Part shown: one piece after another, positions 7,868 to 15,229 of the stretch
Layout: every line of letters begins with the position of its first letter
Position numbering within the stretch: position 1 is the stretch's first letter
DNA from: an uncultured Flavobacteriales bacterium
Lineage (GTDB): Bacteria > Bacteroidota > Bacteroidia > Flavobacteriales_E > Vicingaceae
Length of the DNA: 64,000 nucleotides
NCBI GenBank assembly: GCA_905479915.1
Contig: CAJQOH010000006.1
Span: 17,446-81,445 of the forward strand
Direction of reading: 5' to 3'
Position numbers and translations under genes: made by a program
Notes under the pieces: model-generated
Databases searched by the model: none
Seen by the model: the letters and a program-made list of their open reading frames with translations, nothing else
What the model was told of the DNA's origin: nothing

Positions 7868-8902
7868 TTAAAAGTAATACGTTAATTGAGAAATAATTCT
7901 CCTTTTGTTAAACGGTTGTATGTCTATAAGTTGCTCTTTAATAGGTTGATAGTAACTAAACTCTAGACCTACCTTGTTAATAAATAGGTTGAGTCCGTAA
8001 TTGGCAAAAAGTACCTCTCCACCAGAATCCATAAACGGTTCATTTTCATACGTGTCGCGTTCACTATTTTCATAAGATAAACCAATGTTTGGCATTACCT
8101 TCACCTTTTTAAAGAGCTTTACAAGATAAAAAGCAGAAGTGTTGAAATTTAACCTGTTGGCAAATTTAAACCCATTCTTGTTGGTTGTATTTAGCTTATA
8201 GCTGATGTTGGAGTTCAATCCAAGCCCTTTGTAGCTCACTAAATGTTCCAACAAGAATAAGTATCCAAAACTTCCGGTTCCTGCTTGTAAGTGAGGATCT
8301 AACTCCATAACAGGAACGCTTGTTATGCCAGTGGGTTGGAAGTCCGTTTGGAAACTGTCAACATTTTCTTTGTTGAATTTTCCTGTTGGCAACGTTATTC
8401 CAGCCCCTACAGATACTCTGTGTATTGGTTTTTTTGAAGAAGAATCTTCTTGCTCTATTGAGTTGAAAACTTGATATTTTAATAGCAAGTTTAAATCTCC
8501 AAAACCACCAATATTATTGAGTATGCTATCGTTTTCATAGGTGTAGTTGTCAGAAAAATTAACCGTAGAATTAATCTGAAACTTAGTACCAATGTAGAAG
8601 TTAGCCGATACATCATAGCTGTTAAATGCTTCAGCATATCTGTACGTTTCTCCAGGAGCAATAGCTTCGCTAGGAGTTCCTGCATGTTTATTGTTTTCTC
8701 TTAACTGTTGCTTGCGGCTTACTGTTTGTGAAAGTTGATTCAAATCAAAATCTCTTTCAAACAATCTATATCGGTGTCTTACAGAAAATGAGTTTTTAAA
8801 ATCATTTGGCTGTATTCCTAAATAAACGGTACATAAATCGCATGCAAAAGTTAAATTACTCATTAGCACTAGAGCTAATAGAGCAACTAAATTTTTAGGC
8901 AT
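7868..8902 (-). CDS. Outer-membrane beta-barrel (transporter-like) protein with N-terminal CxxC
   Basis: A 344-residue exported protein. After the signal peptide comes CDLC (Cys21, Cys24), then a series of alternating polar and aromatic strands (VRHRYRLFERDF, SANFYIGTKFQIN, VSVGAGITLPTGKF). It ends in QLTYYF, an aromatic C-terminus typical of outer-membrane barrels recognised by BamA. Similar barrel proteins with a CDxC start occur beside MbnP/peroxidase genes in Bacteroidota, where they are annotated only as transporters. The position in a metal operon suggests passage or sensing of copper at the outer membrane. Specificity is unknown. Confidence 0.72.
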   Translation of the reverse strand: MPKNLVALLALVLMSNLTFACDLCTVYLGIQPNDFKNSFSVRHRYRLFERDFDLNQLSQTVSRKQQLRENNKHAGTPSEAIAPGETYRYAEAFNSYDVSANFYIGTKFQINSTVNFSDNYTYENDSILNNIGGFGDLNLLLKYQVFNSIEQEDSSSKKPIHRVSVGAGITLPTGKFNKENVDSFQTDFQPTGITSVPVMELDPHLQAGTGSFGYLFLLEHLVSYKGLGLNSNISYKLNTTNKNGFKFANRLNFNTSAFYLVKLFKKVKVMPNIGLSYENSERDTYENEPFMDSGGEVLFANYGLNLFINKVGLEFSYYQPIKEQLIDIQPFNKRRIISQLTYYF

Positions 8903-8962
8903 TTTTGTTTGTTTTAGTTTGTGTATTTTTTTATCACGTTTTTCGTGATATTATTGAACAAA

Positions 8963-9355
8963 CTAAGCTTTTGGAGGTGGAGAAGTAATGGAATAGTATC
9001 CATCACAAGGAATAGTGTTTTTTGAAAAGTAATTCAATATAGAGGTTTTATCCATTTTTGGTTGGATGTCGATTTGAGCTTGAGCCAAATCTAAGTTAAT
9101 TTCTAAGTTGTAAGAAGTATTGTTTTCAGAAAAAGGAGAATCTTCAGTATCATTTTCTACTTCAGCCAATTGCGTTGCTAAATGACATTTTCCATCACAC
9201 TTTAGCATAGGCTTTTCTTTGTTGATACAGAATAGCTCTATAATTTCAGCCTGATTAACAAAATAGCTAACTGTTACAAAAGATTTAAAGTTTATTGTAT
9301 AAACAAACAATAAAGCAACAATTATTGATGATATTTGACTGAAGATTTTCAACAC
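8963..9355 (-). CDS. Small Cys-rich membrane-anchored protein, first gene of the MbnPH operon
   Basis: 130 residues with one N-terminal hydrophobic segment (about 5-22) and a conserved-looking motif CINKEKPMLKCDGKCHLA. That gives Cys43, Cys53, Cys57 and His58, followed by an acidic, polar tail and a Pro-rich end. The Cys spacing suggests metal binding or a redox site outside the membrane. Small proteins of this pattern precede metal-handling genes in other Bacteroidota. The start is a GTG at 9355; a TTG follows at once. TACATTTG, a match to the -7 consensus, lies only two bases before the GTG, so the true start may be further inside. It is divergent from miaA with 36 bases between. Confidence 0.65.
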   Translation of the reverse strand: MLKIFSQISSIIVALLFVYTINFKSFVTVSYFVNQAEIIELFCINKEKPMLKCDGKCHLATQLAEVENDTEDSPFSENNTSYNLEINLDLAQAQIDIQPKMDKTSILNYFSKNTIPCDGYYSITSPPPKA

Positions 9356-9391
9356 TACAAATGTAGTAGATTCTATCTTTTAATTTGATAA

Positions 9392-10327
9392 ATGGACGAT
9401 AAAAAGTTAATAGTTATTCTTGGATGTACTGCTACAGGCAAGACCAATGTTGCTGTTAACTTGGCTCATCAAATCGGTGGAGAGCTTATCAGTGCTGATT
9501 CTCGGCAAGTTTATCGAGGTATGGATATTGGTACTGGAAAAGACATTTCAGAATTTACGGTAGATTGTAATCCTATTCCTTATCACCTCATAGATATTGT
9601 TGATGCCGGTGAGGAATACAATGTTTATCACTACCAAAAAGATTTTTTAAACGCTTATCAATCTATTCAGGAAAGAGGGAGTAAGGCTATTCTTTGTGGC
9701 GGAACGGGAATGTATTTGGAGGCCGTGTTGAAAGGGTATCGTTTGTTGGAAATTCCTGAAAATGTAACGTTGAGGAAGCGATTGGAAAACAAATCGAACG
9801 AAGAATTGTTGGCAGAATTAAAGACTTTAAAACGGTTGCACAACACTACAGATTCTATTGAAAGGGATCGTTTAATTAAATCTGTTGAAATTGCTGTTTT
9901 TGAGAAAGATAATGAAAATTTTATTAATGATTTTCCTCAGCTAAATGCAACCATATTTGGGATAGATTTTGAGCGGGAAATTGTACGAGAAAGAATTACA
10001 AAAAGACTCAAGCATCGATTAAAGCATGAGGGGATGATTGAAGAGGTAGAAGGTTTAATTGCTTCGGGAATTGATCCTGATCGATTGAAGTTTTACGGAT
10101 TGGAGTATAAACTGATTACTCAGTTTTTATTGGGAGAGTTGGATAGGTCTGCTATGTTTGAACAGTTGAATATTGCTATCCATCAGTTCTCTAAGCGCCA
10201 AGCTACTTGGTTTAGAAAGATGGAACGCAATGGGTTTGATATTAACTGGATAGATGGTAACTTGCCTTTACAAGAGAAGGTTAATTATATTAATAGGGTT
10301 TTAAAGTTAGAACGTTCAAACGTTTAA
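9392..10327 (+). CDS. miaA: tRNA dimethylallyltransferase
   Basis: MiaA transfers dimethylallyl from DMAPP to N6 of A37 in tRNAs that read UNN codons, stabilising anticodon pairing. The protein is 311 residues, normal for the family. It has a P-loop GCTATGKT (11-18), the DSRQVYRGMDIGTGK substrate-binding segment, LCGGTGMYLEAVLKG, and the C-terminal FSKRQATWFRKM signature. ATG start at 9392. The helicase gene follows 28 bases later on the same strand. Confidence 0.95.
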   Translation: MDDKKLIVILGCTATGKTNVAVNLAHQIGGELISADSRQVYRGMDIGTGKDISEFTVDCNPIPYHLIDIVDAGEEYNVYHYQKDFLNAYQSIQERGSKAILCGGTGMYLEAVLKGYRLLEIPENVTLRKRLENKSNEELLAELKTLKRLHNTTDSIERDRLIKSVEIAVFEKDNENFINDFPQLNATIFGIDFEREIVRERITKRLKHRLKHEGMIEEVEGLIASGIDPDRLKFYGLEYKLITQFLLGELDRSAMFEQLNIAIHQFSKRQATWFRKMERNGFDINWIDGNLPLQEKVNYINRVLKLERSNV

Positions 10328-10355
10328 ACGTGATAAACTTTATGAGCTAGAAAAA

Positions 10356-13300
10356 ATGAGCAATTTTATCACATACAATTCTTCTGCCGGGTCTGGAAAA
10401 ACCTACACCTTGGTTAAGGAGTACTTGAAAATTGCTTTAGAAACGAGTAATTCTAATCAGTACAAGCATATACTGGCAGTAACCTTTACCAATAAGGCTG
10501 CGGCCGAAATGAAAGAAAGGGTGATAGAGGCCTTAAAAGCATTGTCGTCTGACGAACCCTTAGAAGGAACGCCAAAATTCTTGCAATTGGACTTGTTGAA
10601 GCCAAAAGAGGATGGTGGATTAGCAATTAGTGCTGAAGAGATCAAAGAACGCGCTAGAAGGGTCTTAAAATCGATATTACACAGCTACAATGATTTTGGG
10701 GTAAGCACCATCGATAAGTTTACCCATAAGATCATCAGAACCTTTGCGCACGATTTACACTTGCCGCTGAATTTTGATATTGAGTTAGACGATAGAGAAG
10801 TGCTGGGAGCAGCAATAGATATGTTGATTGCTGAGGTGGGGAATAACGAAAAGCTAACCAAGCTCTTGTTGGAATACACCAGTAAAAAAGCAGAAAACGA
10901 AGAGAGTTGGCACATCGAAAAAGATTTGTTTGAATTTTCTCGAAACCTCTTAAAAGAAGACGGGGAGCTGTATTTGGAGAAAATACGAAAGCTGAGTATC
11001 AAAGATTTTGATGCCATTAAAACACAATTGTACAAGCAAACCAAAGACTTTGAAGAAGCTGTAAGAAAATTAGGGGATGACGGTTTGGACTATATTCAAA
11101 GCAAAGGGGTAGAACCAGCAAGTTTCTCCAGAAGCTTTTTTGTTAACTATTGGAAAGATTTAGCAGGATTAAAGAAGTTTGATCCAACTGCTACCACTCT
11201 TAAGATTATTGCTGGAGATGCTAATTGGTATGCTGCCAAGGTAGATGATTCTCAAAAGCAATTGATAGATACCTTGCAAACAGAGTTTGTGAGTCAGTTT
11301 GAGGCTTCAAGAGAATACATTAGCCAGTTTGAGAGCGACTACCGTGTAAACAAGCTGATTATTAAGAACCTGTACAACTTGGCAGTGCTCAACGAAATTG
11401 AAAAAACGGTTTTAGAATTTAAGAAAGACAACAATGTGTTGAGCATTTCTGATTTTAACAAGCGTATTGCTACCATTGTAGAATCAGAGCCCATACCTTT
11501 TATTTATGAGCGTTTGGGAGAGAAATACAACCATTATTTAATAGATGAATTTCAGGACACTTCCATTATACAGTGGCACAACCTCATACCTTTGGTAGAT
11601 AACTCTTTGGGAAATGGTAAATTCAATATGGTGGTGGGAGATGCCAAGCAAGCCATTTACCGTTTTAGAGGTGGAGAGGTAGAGCAGATTATTAATTTGC
11701 CACAAATCTTTAAACACCAAAACAACCCCTTATTGTTGGAGCGTGAAGCTGCTTTAACTAGAAACTTTGCTGAAGCAACGCTTTCTACCAACTACCGATC
11801 TAAAGCAGAAATAGTTGATTTTAACAACCGGTTTTTTCAATCGGTAGCAGGAAACTTATCTGAAAGTTACCAGCGTTTGTATTCGGATTTGTACCAAGAA
11901 TTTAATGCCCAAAATAATGGTGGAGGAGTAAGTGTTCAGTTTTTGGAACAGGCTGAAAAAGATATATATAGGGAAGATGTATTGAAGAATATATTTAACA
12001 ACATTGAAGAGGCAGTTAACGATGGTTATTTGTATAGCGATGTGGCTATTTTAACCCGAAGCAATGTAGATGGATCTGAAATCGCTTCCTTTTTATTGGA
12101 GAACGACATTAGTGTGATTTCTTCAGAGAGTTTGTTGTTGAACAACTCTGATGAGGTTACCTTTATCCTGAACCTGTTGCGTTTTATTTCTTACCCAACA
12201 GATAAAAACTACCAAGTACAGCTCTTGAACTATTTAACACAGCACGTGTATACCGATAGCTTGTTTGAGGTGTTTGAAATGCACAGAGAAAATACCGTAG
12301 TTAGCTACTTAAGCACCAAAGACATTCGCATAGACTTTAAGAAAATACAGAACTACTCCTTGTACGAGTTGGCCGAGTACTTGGTGATTACCTTCGGTTT
12401 TGATGCCAAAGTAGATGTTTACATTCAGTTCTTGTTGGATAAGATACACGAGTACGCCTCGCGAAACGATAACTCCATCATTAACTTTGTAGAGTGGTGG
12501 GAAAGCAAGGCAGATAAGTTCTCTATTGTGATACCAGATGGAATCAATGCTGTTAAGGTAATGAGCATCCATAAATCTAAAGGGTTGGAGTTTCCTGTGG
12601 TGATCTATCCTTTTGCTACCAGTCCGGTTAAAACGAGTGAAGATTTCTTTTGGACCAACGAGACCAATATTGAAGGGTTGGATTCTGCAATCATGCCAAT
12701 ACGTAAAGAATTGACAGAAACGCGTTTTAAGCGCGTTTATGAGGATGAGATGGATAAATCCAGGTTAGATCTGATAAATGTGCTTTATGTGGCTCTAACG
12801 CGACCAAAAGACCGCTTGTACATTATTTCTCAACAAAGTAAAAAGCCATCTATCAATGGTTCGGTAACGGATTATTTGTTGGATTACTGCGCAGCCCATG
12901 AGGATGGTAAGGTGGCAGAACATCACTACCATTATGGCTCGTTTGCCAAGAATACGGTGCAACAGGCAGCGCCTAACAACGATATTCAGTTCAAGAATGT
13001 AGCGTACAACAGTTGGAGGTCTAAAATACAAATTAGCTACCAAGCACCACAGGTTTGGGAAACCGAAAACCCAGAAGCAATAGGAGAGCGAGGTACCTTA
13101 ATTCACAACATCTTGTCTCAGGTAAGTGTTATGGATGATGTAGACAATGCTTTAGAAGTTGCTGTGCGTAAAGGATTGATTACGGAAACGGAACAGCCGG
13201 AGATTAAAGCAAAGCTCAATGCTATTTTTAAAATCGATGGTGTAGTAGAATTGTTTACCGATTTTGATGAGCTCAAAAACGAGCGTTCTGTGTTACTTCC

Positions 13301-13499
13301 AACTGGCGAAGCTTACCAGCCAGATAGAGTGGTGGTGAAGAATAACACCACTTACATCATTGATTACAAAACAGGGGAGCAAAGTCCGGCTCATGAAAAG
13401 CAGATTAACAATTACAAAAGCCTTTTAAGACAAATGGGGTATCAAAATATTCAAACTTACCTGTTGTACATTAAGAGTGGTGAGTTGGTTGGGGGTTAA
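10356..13499 (+). CDS. AddA-like UvrD-family helicase with C-terminal PD-(D/E)xK nuclease
   Basis: 1047 residues. The N-terminal Walker A is SSAGSGKT (9-16), followed by AVTFTNKAAAEM. Walker B DEFQDTS lies near residue 395. Later superfamily 1 motifs include VVGDAKQAIYRFRGGE, SIHKSKGLEFPVV and LLYVALTRPKDRLY-like sequence. The C-terminus has a RecB-type nuclease motif, with YIIDYKTGE and a downstream Q..NYK..L. This fits the AddA/RecB group that processes DNA double-strand ends for recombination. In Bacteroidota the AddB-like partner is often encoded elsewhere; none is seen here. The last 147 bases exist again at 14926-15072, where the natural terminator lies. The present 3' end is therefore probably the product of an insertion event. 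The protein appears intact. Confidence 0.9.
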   Translation: MSNFITYNSSAGSGKTYTLVKEYLKIALETSNSNQYKHILAVTFTNKAAAEMKERVIEALKALSSDEPLEGTPKFLQLDLLKPKEDGGLAISAEEIKERARRVLKSILHSYNDFGVSTIDKFTHKIIRTFAHDLHLPLNFDIELDDREVLGAAIDMLIAEVGNNEKLTKLLLEYTSKKAENEESWHIEKDLFEFSRNLLKEDGELYLEKIRKLSIKDFDAIKTQLYKQTKDFEEAVRKLGDDGLDYIQSKGVEPASFSRSFFVNYWKDLAGLKKFDPTATTLKIIAGDANWYAAKVDDSQKQLIDTLQTEFVSQFEASREYISQFESDYRVNKLIIKNLYNLAVLNEIEKTVLEFKKDNNVLSISDFNKRIATIVESEPIPFIYERLGEKYNHYLIDEFQDTSIIQWHNLIPLVDNSLGNGKFNMVVGDAKQAIYRFRGGEVEQIINLPQIFKHQNNPLLLEREAALTRNFAEATLSTNYRSKAEIVDFNNRFFQSVAGNLSESYQRLYSDLYQEFNAQNNGGGVSVQFLEQAEKDIYREDVLKNIFNNIEEAVNDGYLYSDVAILTRSNVDGSEIASFLLENDISVISSESLLLNNSDEVTFILNLLRFISYPTDKNYQVQLLNYLTQHVYTDSLFEVFEMHRENTVVSYLSTKDIRIDFKKIQNYSLYELAEYLVITFGFDAKVDVYIQFLLDKIHEYASRNDNSIINFVEWWESKADKFSIVIPDGINAVKVMSIHKSKGLEFPVVIYPFATSPVKTSEDFFWTNETNIEGLDSAIMPIRKELTETRFKRVYEDEMDKSRLDLINVLYVALTRPKDRLYIISQQSKKPSINGSVTDYLLDYCAAHEDGKVAEHHYHYGSFAKNTVQQAAPNNDIQFKNVAYNSWRSKIQISYQAPQVWETENPEAIGERGTLIHNILSQVSVMDDVDNALEVAVRKGLITETEQPEIKAKLNAIFKIDGVVELFTDFDELKNERSVLLPTGEAYQPDRVVVKNNTTYIIDYKTGEQSPAHEKQINNYKSLLRQMGYQNIQTYLLYIKSGELVGG
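13353..13499 (+). repeat. Left copy of a 147-bp direct repeat (helicase 3' end)
   Basis: The last 48 codons plus stop of the helicase match 14926-15072 with about 15 differences over the last 139 bases, without gaps. Most differences are silent; the protein changes are Arg to Val, Gln to Lys and Gly to Val, plus small changes at the left edge. The RhuM cassette lies between the two copies. Confidence 0.85.
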
Positions 13500-13509
13500 T
13501 AAGATCACT

Positions 13510-13597
13510 GTCATTCAGAACGCCTGTCCTGAGCGAAGCCGAAGGGATGCTATGTCCACTTTTTAGTGGTAACAAAACGAAGTGAGGAATCTATTGA
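13510..13597. repeat. GTCATT...GAGGAATCT interspersed element, left flank of the rhuM cassette
   Basis: GTCATTC, then CCTGAGCGAAGCCGAAGGGATG, then GAGGAATCTATTGA at 13584-13597. This resembles short palindromic interspersed elements common in Bacteroidota intergenic DNA. It starts eleven bases after the helicase stop. A related element flanks the other side of rhuM at 14832-14921. Confidence 0.55.
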
Positions 13598-13623
13598 TAA
13601 GGTGAACAACTAAGCTTTACTTA

Positions 13624-14619
13624 TTATTTTTTAAGCTTTTTAGAGGTATTATCAATTTGTTTGATAAAGTCCTTTTCTATGTTAGACAATTCATTTTTAA
13701 TTTGCTCTTTGTATTTCCCGTATTCAGTATGTGCTTTCTCTAATGCCTTTTGATGACTGATTTTACCAGCATTTTCTAAAATGTTGTTTCCAGTTATTGT
13801 TAAAAAATCATCCAAGCGAGCAGTCCAATCATTCATGTGCATTGGTTTACGGTTTAGAGCTTGCAACTCAGCTACTTCTAAATATGCTGTAACCATTCTG
13901 TTTAAAATATCTAATTCATCTTTTTGTAGGTAGTTTTTGGCTATTTCAGTTTCTTTTTTTGTGGGGTTATCTCCTCTAAAATTTGTTAACCCTAAAAAGG
14001 GTTGATTGGCATTTGCTCTTTCATAAACAATTTCTGCTGCAGTATTACCATGAGCTGCCCAGTGCATTTTGTTTTGGATAGTTTTAAAGAATGTTAATGA
14101 TACCTCTGCTTTTGCATCATAATCTACACTTGTCGCATAAATATCTAAAACTTTTCTCCAAAATACTTTTTCTGAAGAACGTATATCTCTGATACGAGCC
14201 AATAACTCATCAAAATAATTACCTCCTCCAGCTTCTTTTAGCAAATCATCATTCATTGTAAAGCCTTTTACAATGTATTCTCTTAAACGAGCGGTAGCCC
14301 ATTGCCTGAATTTTGTTCCTTGAATACTTTTTACTCGGTAACCAACAGAAATAATAACATCTAAATTGTAAAAATCTAACTCTCTTTCAATATCTCTATT
14401 TCCTTCCGTTTGAACTGTTCGGAATTTCCGAACAGTTGCTTCTTGCTCTAATTCTCCTTCAGTAAAAATGTTTTTAATGTGCTCGCTAATTGTTGATTTT
14501 GCCTTGCCAAACAATTCTACCATTTGAGCTTGTGTTAGCCAAACGGTTTCATTTTCTAAACGAGTTTGGATTTTGGTTAAGCCTTCTTCGGTTTGGTATA
14601 TCAGTATTTCTGAACTCAT
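13624..14619 (-). CDS. rhuM: RhuM-family protein (virulence/defence-associated)
   Basis: 331 residues. The opening is typical of the RhuM family: ILIYQTEEG, then VWLTQAQMVELFGKAKSTISEHIKNI (a helix-turn-helix-like segment). Next come TVRKFRTVQTEG and RELDFYNLDVIISVGYRVKS, then TKFRQWATARLREYIVKGF. The second half is mostly helical. RhuM proteins are found in pathogenicity and mobile islands and near restriction or toxin genes. Their biochemical role is unsettled; an antitoxin, regulator or toxin function has been suggested. Here it is a single-gene minus-strand cassette convergent with the helicase. Direct repeats and a palindrome lie upstream, and short palindromic elements flank it. Family call firm, function unknown. 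Confidence 0.9.
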   Translation of the reverse strand: MSSEILIYQTEEGLTKIQTRLENETVWLTQAQMVELFGKAKSTISEHIKNIFTEGELEQEATVRKFRTVQTEGNRDIERELDFYNLDVIISVGYRVKSIQGTKFRQWATARLREYIVKGFTMNDDLLKEAGGGNYFDELLARIRDIRSSEKVFWRKVLDIYATSVDYDAKAEVSLTFFKTIQNKMHWAAHGNTAAEIVYERANANQPFLGLTNFRGDNPTKKETEIAKNYLQKDELDILNRMVTAYLEVAELQALNRKPMHMNDWTARLDDFLTITGNNILENAGKISHQKALEKAHTEYGKYKEQIKNELSNIEKDFIKQIDNTSKKLKK

Positions 14620-14631
14620 TTTCTATTATTG

Positions 14632-14688
14632 ATTTGTAACAAAGTAAGGGTAAATTTATTAATTATTTGTAACAGAATAGAGGTAAAT
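14632..14688 (-). promoter_or_regulatory. Two 24-bp direct repeats just upstream of rhuM
   Basis: ATTTGTAACA(N9)GGTAAAT-type units at 14632-14655 and 14665-14688 match at 20 of 24 positions with a 33-bp period. They begin 13 bases before the rhuM start codon. This is consistent with an operator for self-regulation by a DNA-binding protein, possibly RhuM itself. Confidence 0.45.
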
Positions 14689-14730
14689 ATTAGTGTTATT
14701 TTGTAATAAAACGAAATGTGTTTTATTTTA

Positions 14731-14754
14731 AGATAGTATCGTATGATACTATCT
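14731..14754. promoter_or_regulatory. Perfect palindrome upstream of rhuM
   Basis: AGATAGTATC (14731-14740) and GATACTATCT (14745-14754) are perfect inverted 10-mers around GTAT. It lies 112 bases before the rhuM start. No T run follows on either strand, so an operator or recombination site is likelier than a terminator. No gene is seen in 14620-14925; that stretch holds these repeats and the element at 14832. Confidence 0.45.
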
Positions 14755-14831
14755 CCGTGGTGTTTCAAATTAAACGTCATTGCGATAAATGAAATTGAAG
14801 TACGACTAATATTACTAACATCGAGAGTTTT

Positions 14832-14921
14832 GTCATTCCGATTGGAGTGCAACGGAATAGAGGAATCTATTGAAAAAAGTACTGTGAACTAAAAAGATAC
14901 CTCGGCTGTGCTCGGTATGAC
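14832..14921. repeat. GTCATTCCG...GGTATGAC palindromic element, right flank of the rhuM cassette
   Basis: It starts GTCATTCCGATTGG, contains GAGGAATCTATTGA (14860-14873), and ends CCTCGGCTGTGCTCGGTATGAC. The ends form an imperfect inverted repeat. The inner GAGGAATCTATTGA is identical to the left-flank element. It stops four bases before the duplicated helicase fragment. Confidence 0.6.
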
Positions 14922-14925
14922 ATTT

Positions 14926-15072
14926 TACTTAATAGATTACAAAACAGGAGAACAAAGCCCAGCTCACGAAAAGCAGATTAACAATTACAAAAGCTTGTTA
15001 GTTCAAATGGGGTATAAAAATATTCAAACTTATTTGTTGTACATTAAGAGTGGAGAGTTGGTTGGGGTTTAA
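14926..15072 (+). pseudogene. Duplicated 3' fragment of the AddA-like helicase gene
   Basis: The frame reads YLIDYKTGEQSPAHEKQ and continues to a TAA, matching the last 48 codons of the helicase at 13353-13499. There is no start codon and nothing homologous upstream, so it is a gene remnant. A strong terminator follows five bases after the stop, whereas none follows the intact gene. This copy therefore occupies the original gene end, and the cassette 13500-14925 came in between. The mostly silent differences between copies mean both diverged while under protein selection. One copy therefore came from a related strain's gene rather than from a fresh local duplication. Confidence 0.85.
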
Positions 15073-15075
15073 AAA

Positions 15076-15106
15076 GAAAAGCCTAGAGCAAGTCTAGGCT
15101 TTATAA
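15076..15106 (+). terminator. Rho-independent terminator after the helicase fragment
   Basis: AAAGCCTAGA (15078-15087) pairs perfectly with TCTAGGCTTT (15093-15102) around GCAAG, followed by a short T/A-rich run. Most likely the original terminator of the helicase gene. Confidence 0.75.
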
Positions 15107-15118
15107 TAATCTTTTAAA

Positions 15119-15197
15119 GTGCAGAAACTAAAGCACGAAGTGAATAGCAGTGCACTATGGTACAAAAATAACAATTAATTGTGAGTACCTACTTTTT
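15119..15197 (+). other. Structured intergenic segment beside the Abi_2 gene (possible small RNA)
   Basis: Two consecutive stem-loops can be drawn. GTGCA (15119-15123) pairs with TGCAC (15151-15155). GGTAC (15159-15163) pairs with GTACC (15185-15189), with an inner ACAATTAATTGT palindrome. TTTTT follows at 15193-15197, so on the plus strand this resembles a small terminated RNA. The stems are short, and no promoter was identified. It lies directly downstream of the HEPN Abi gene on the opposite strand. Confidence 0.22.
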
Positions 15198-15229
15198 ATA
15201 TGGAAAATCTGAAAAAAGTATTCAAAAAG

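Noticed and set aside
8933..8949. Terminator between the small Cys-rich gene and the barrel gene (ATCACG/CGTGAT)
   Set aside because: Only six pairs, and A rather than T residues follow on the transcribed (minus) strand.
1974..9355. Methanobactin biosynthesis cluster
   Set aside because: MbnH/MbnP-like genes are present, but no mbnA precursor, mbnB or mbnC is visible nearby.
9358..9370. TACATTTG as a firm promoter for the MbnPH operon
   Set aside because: It matches the -7 consensus, but ends two bases from the GTG and has no clear TTG at -33, so it is only mentioned with the gene.
10685..11044. Minus-strand open frame of 119 codons inside the helicase gene
   Set aside because: Fully covered by the well-supported plus-strand helicase; it shows no domain or start context and is a shadow frame. 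The same applies to other antisense frames within long genes, such as those at 12309-12572, 16324-16794, 39411-39992 and 62211-62552.
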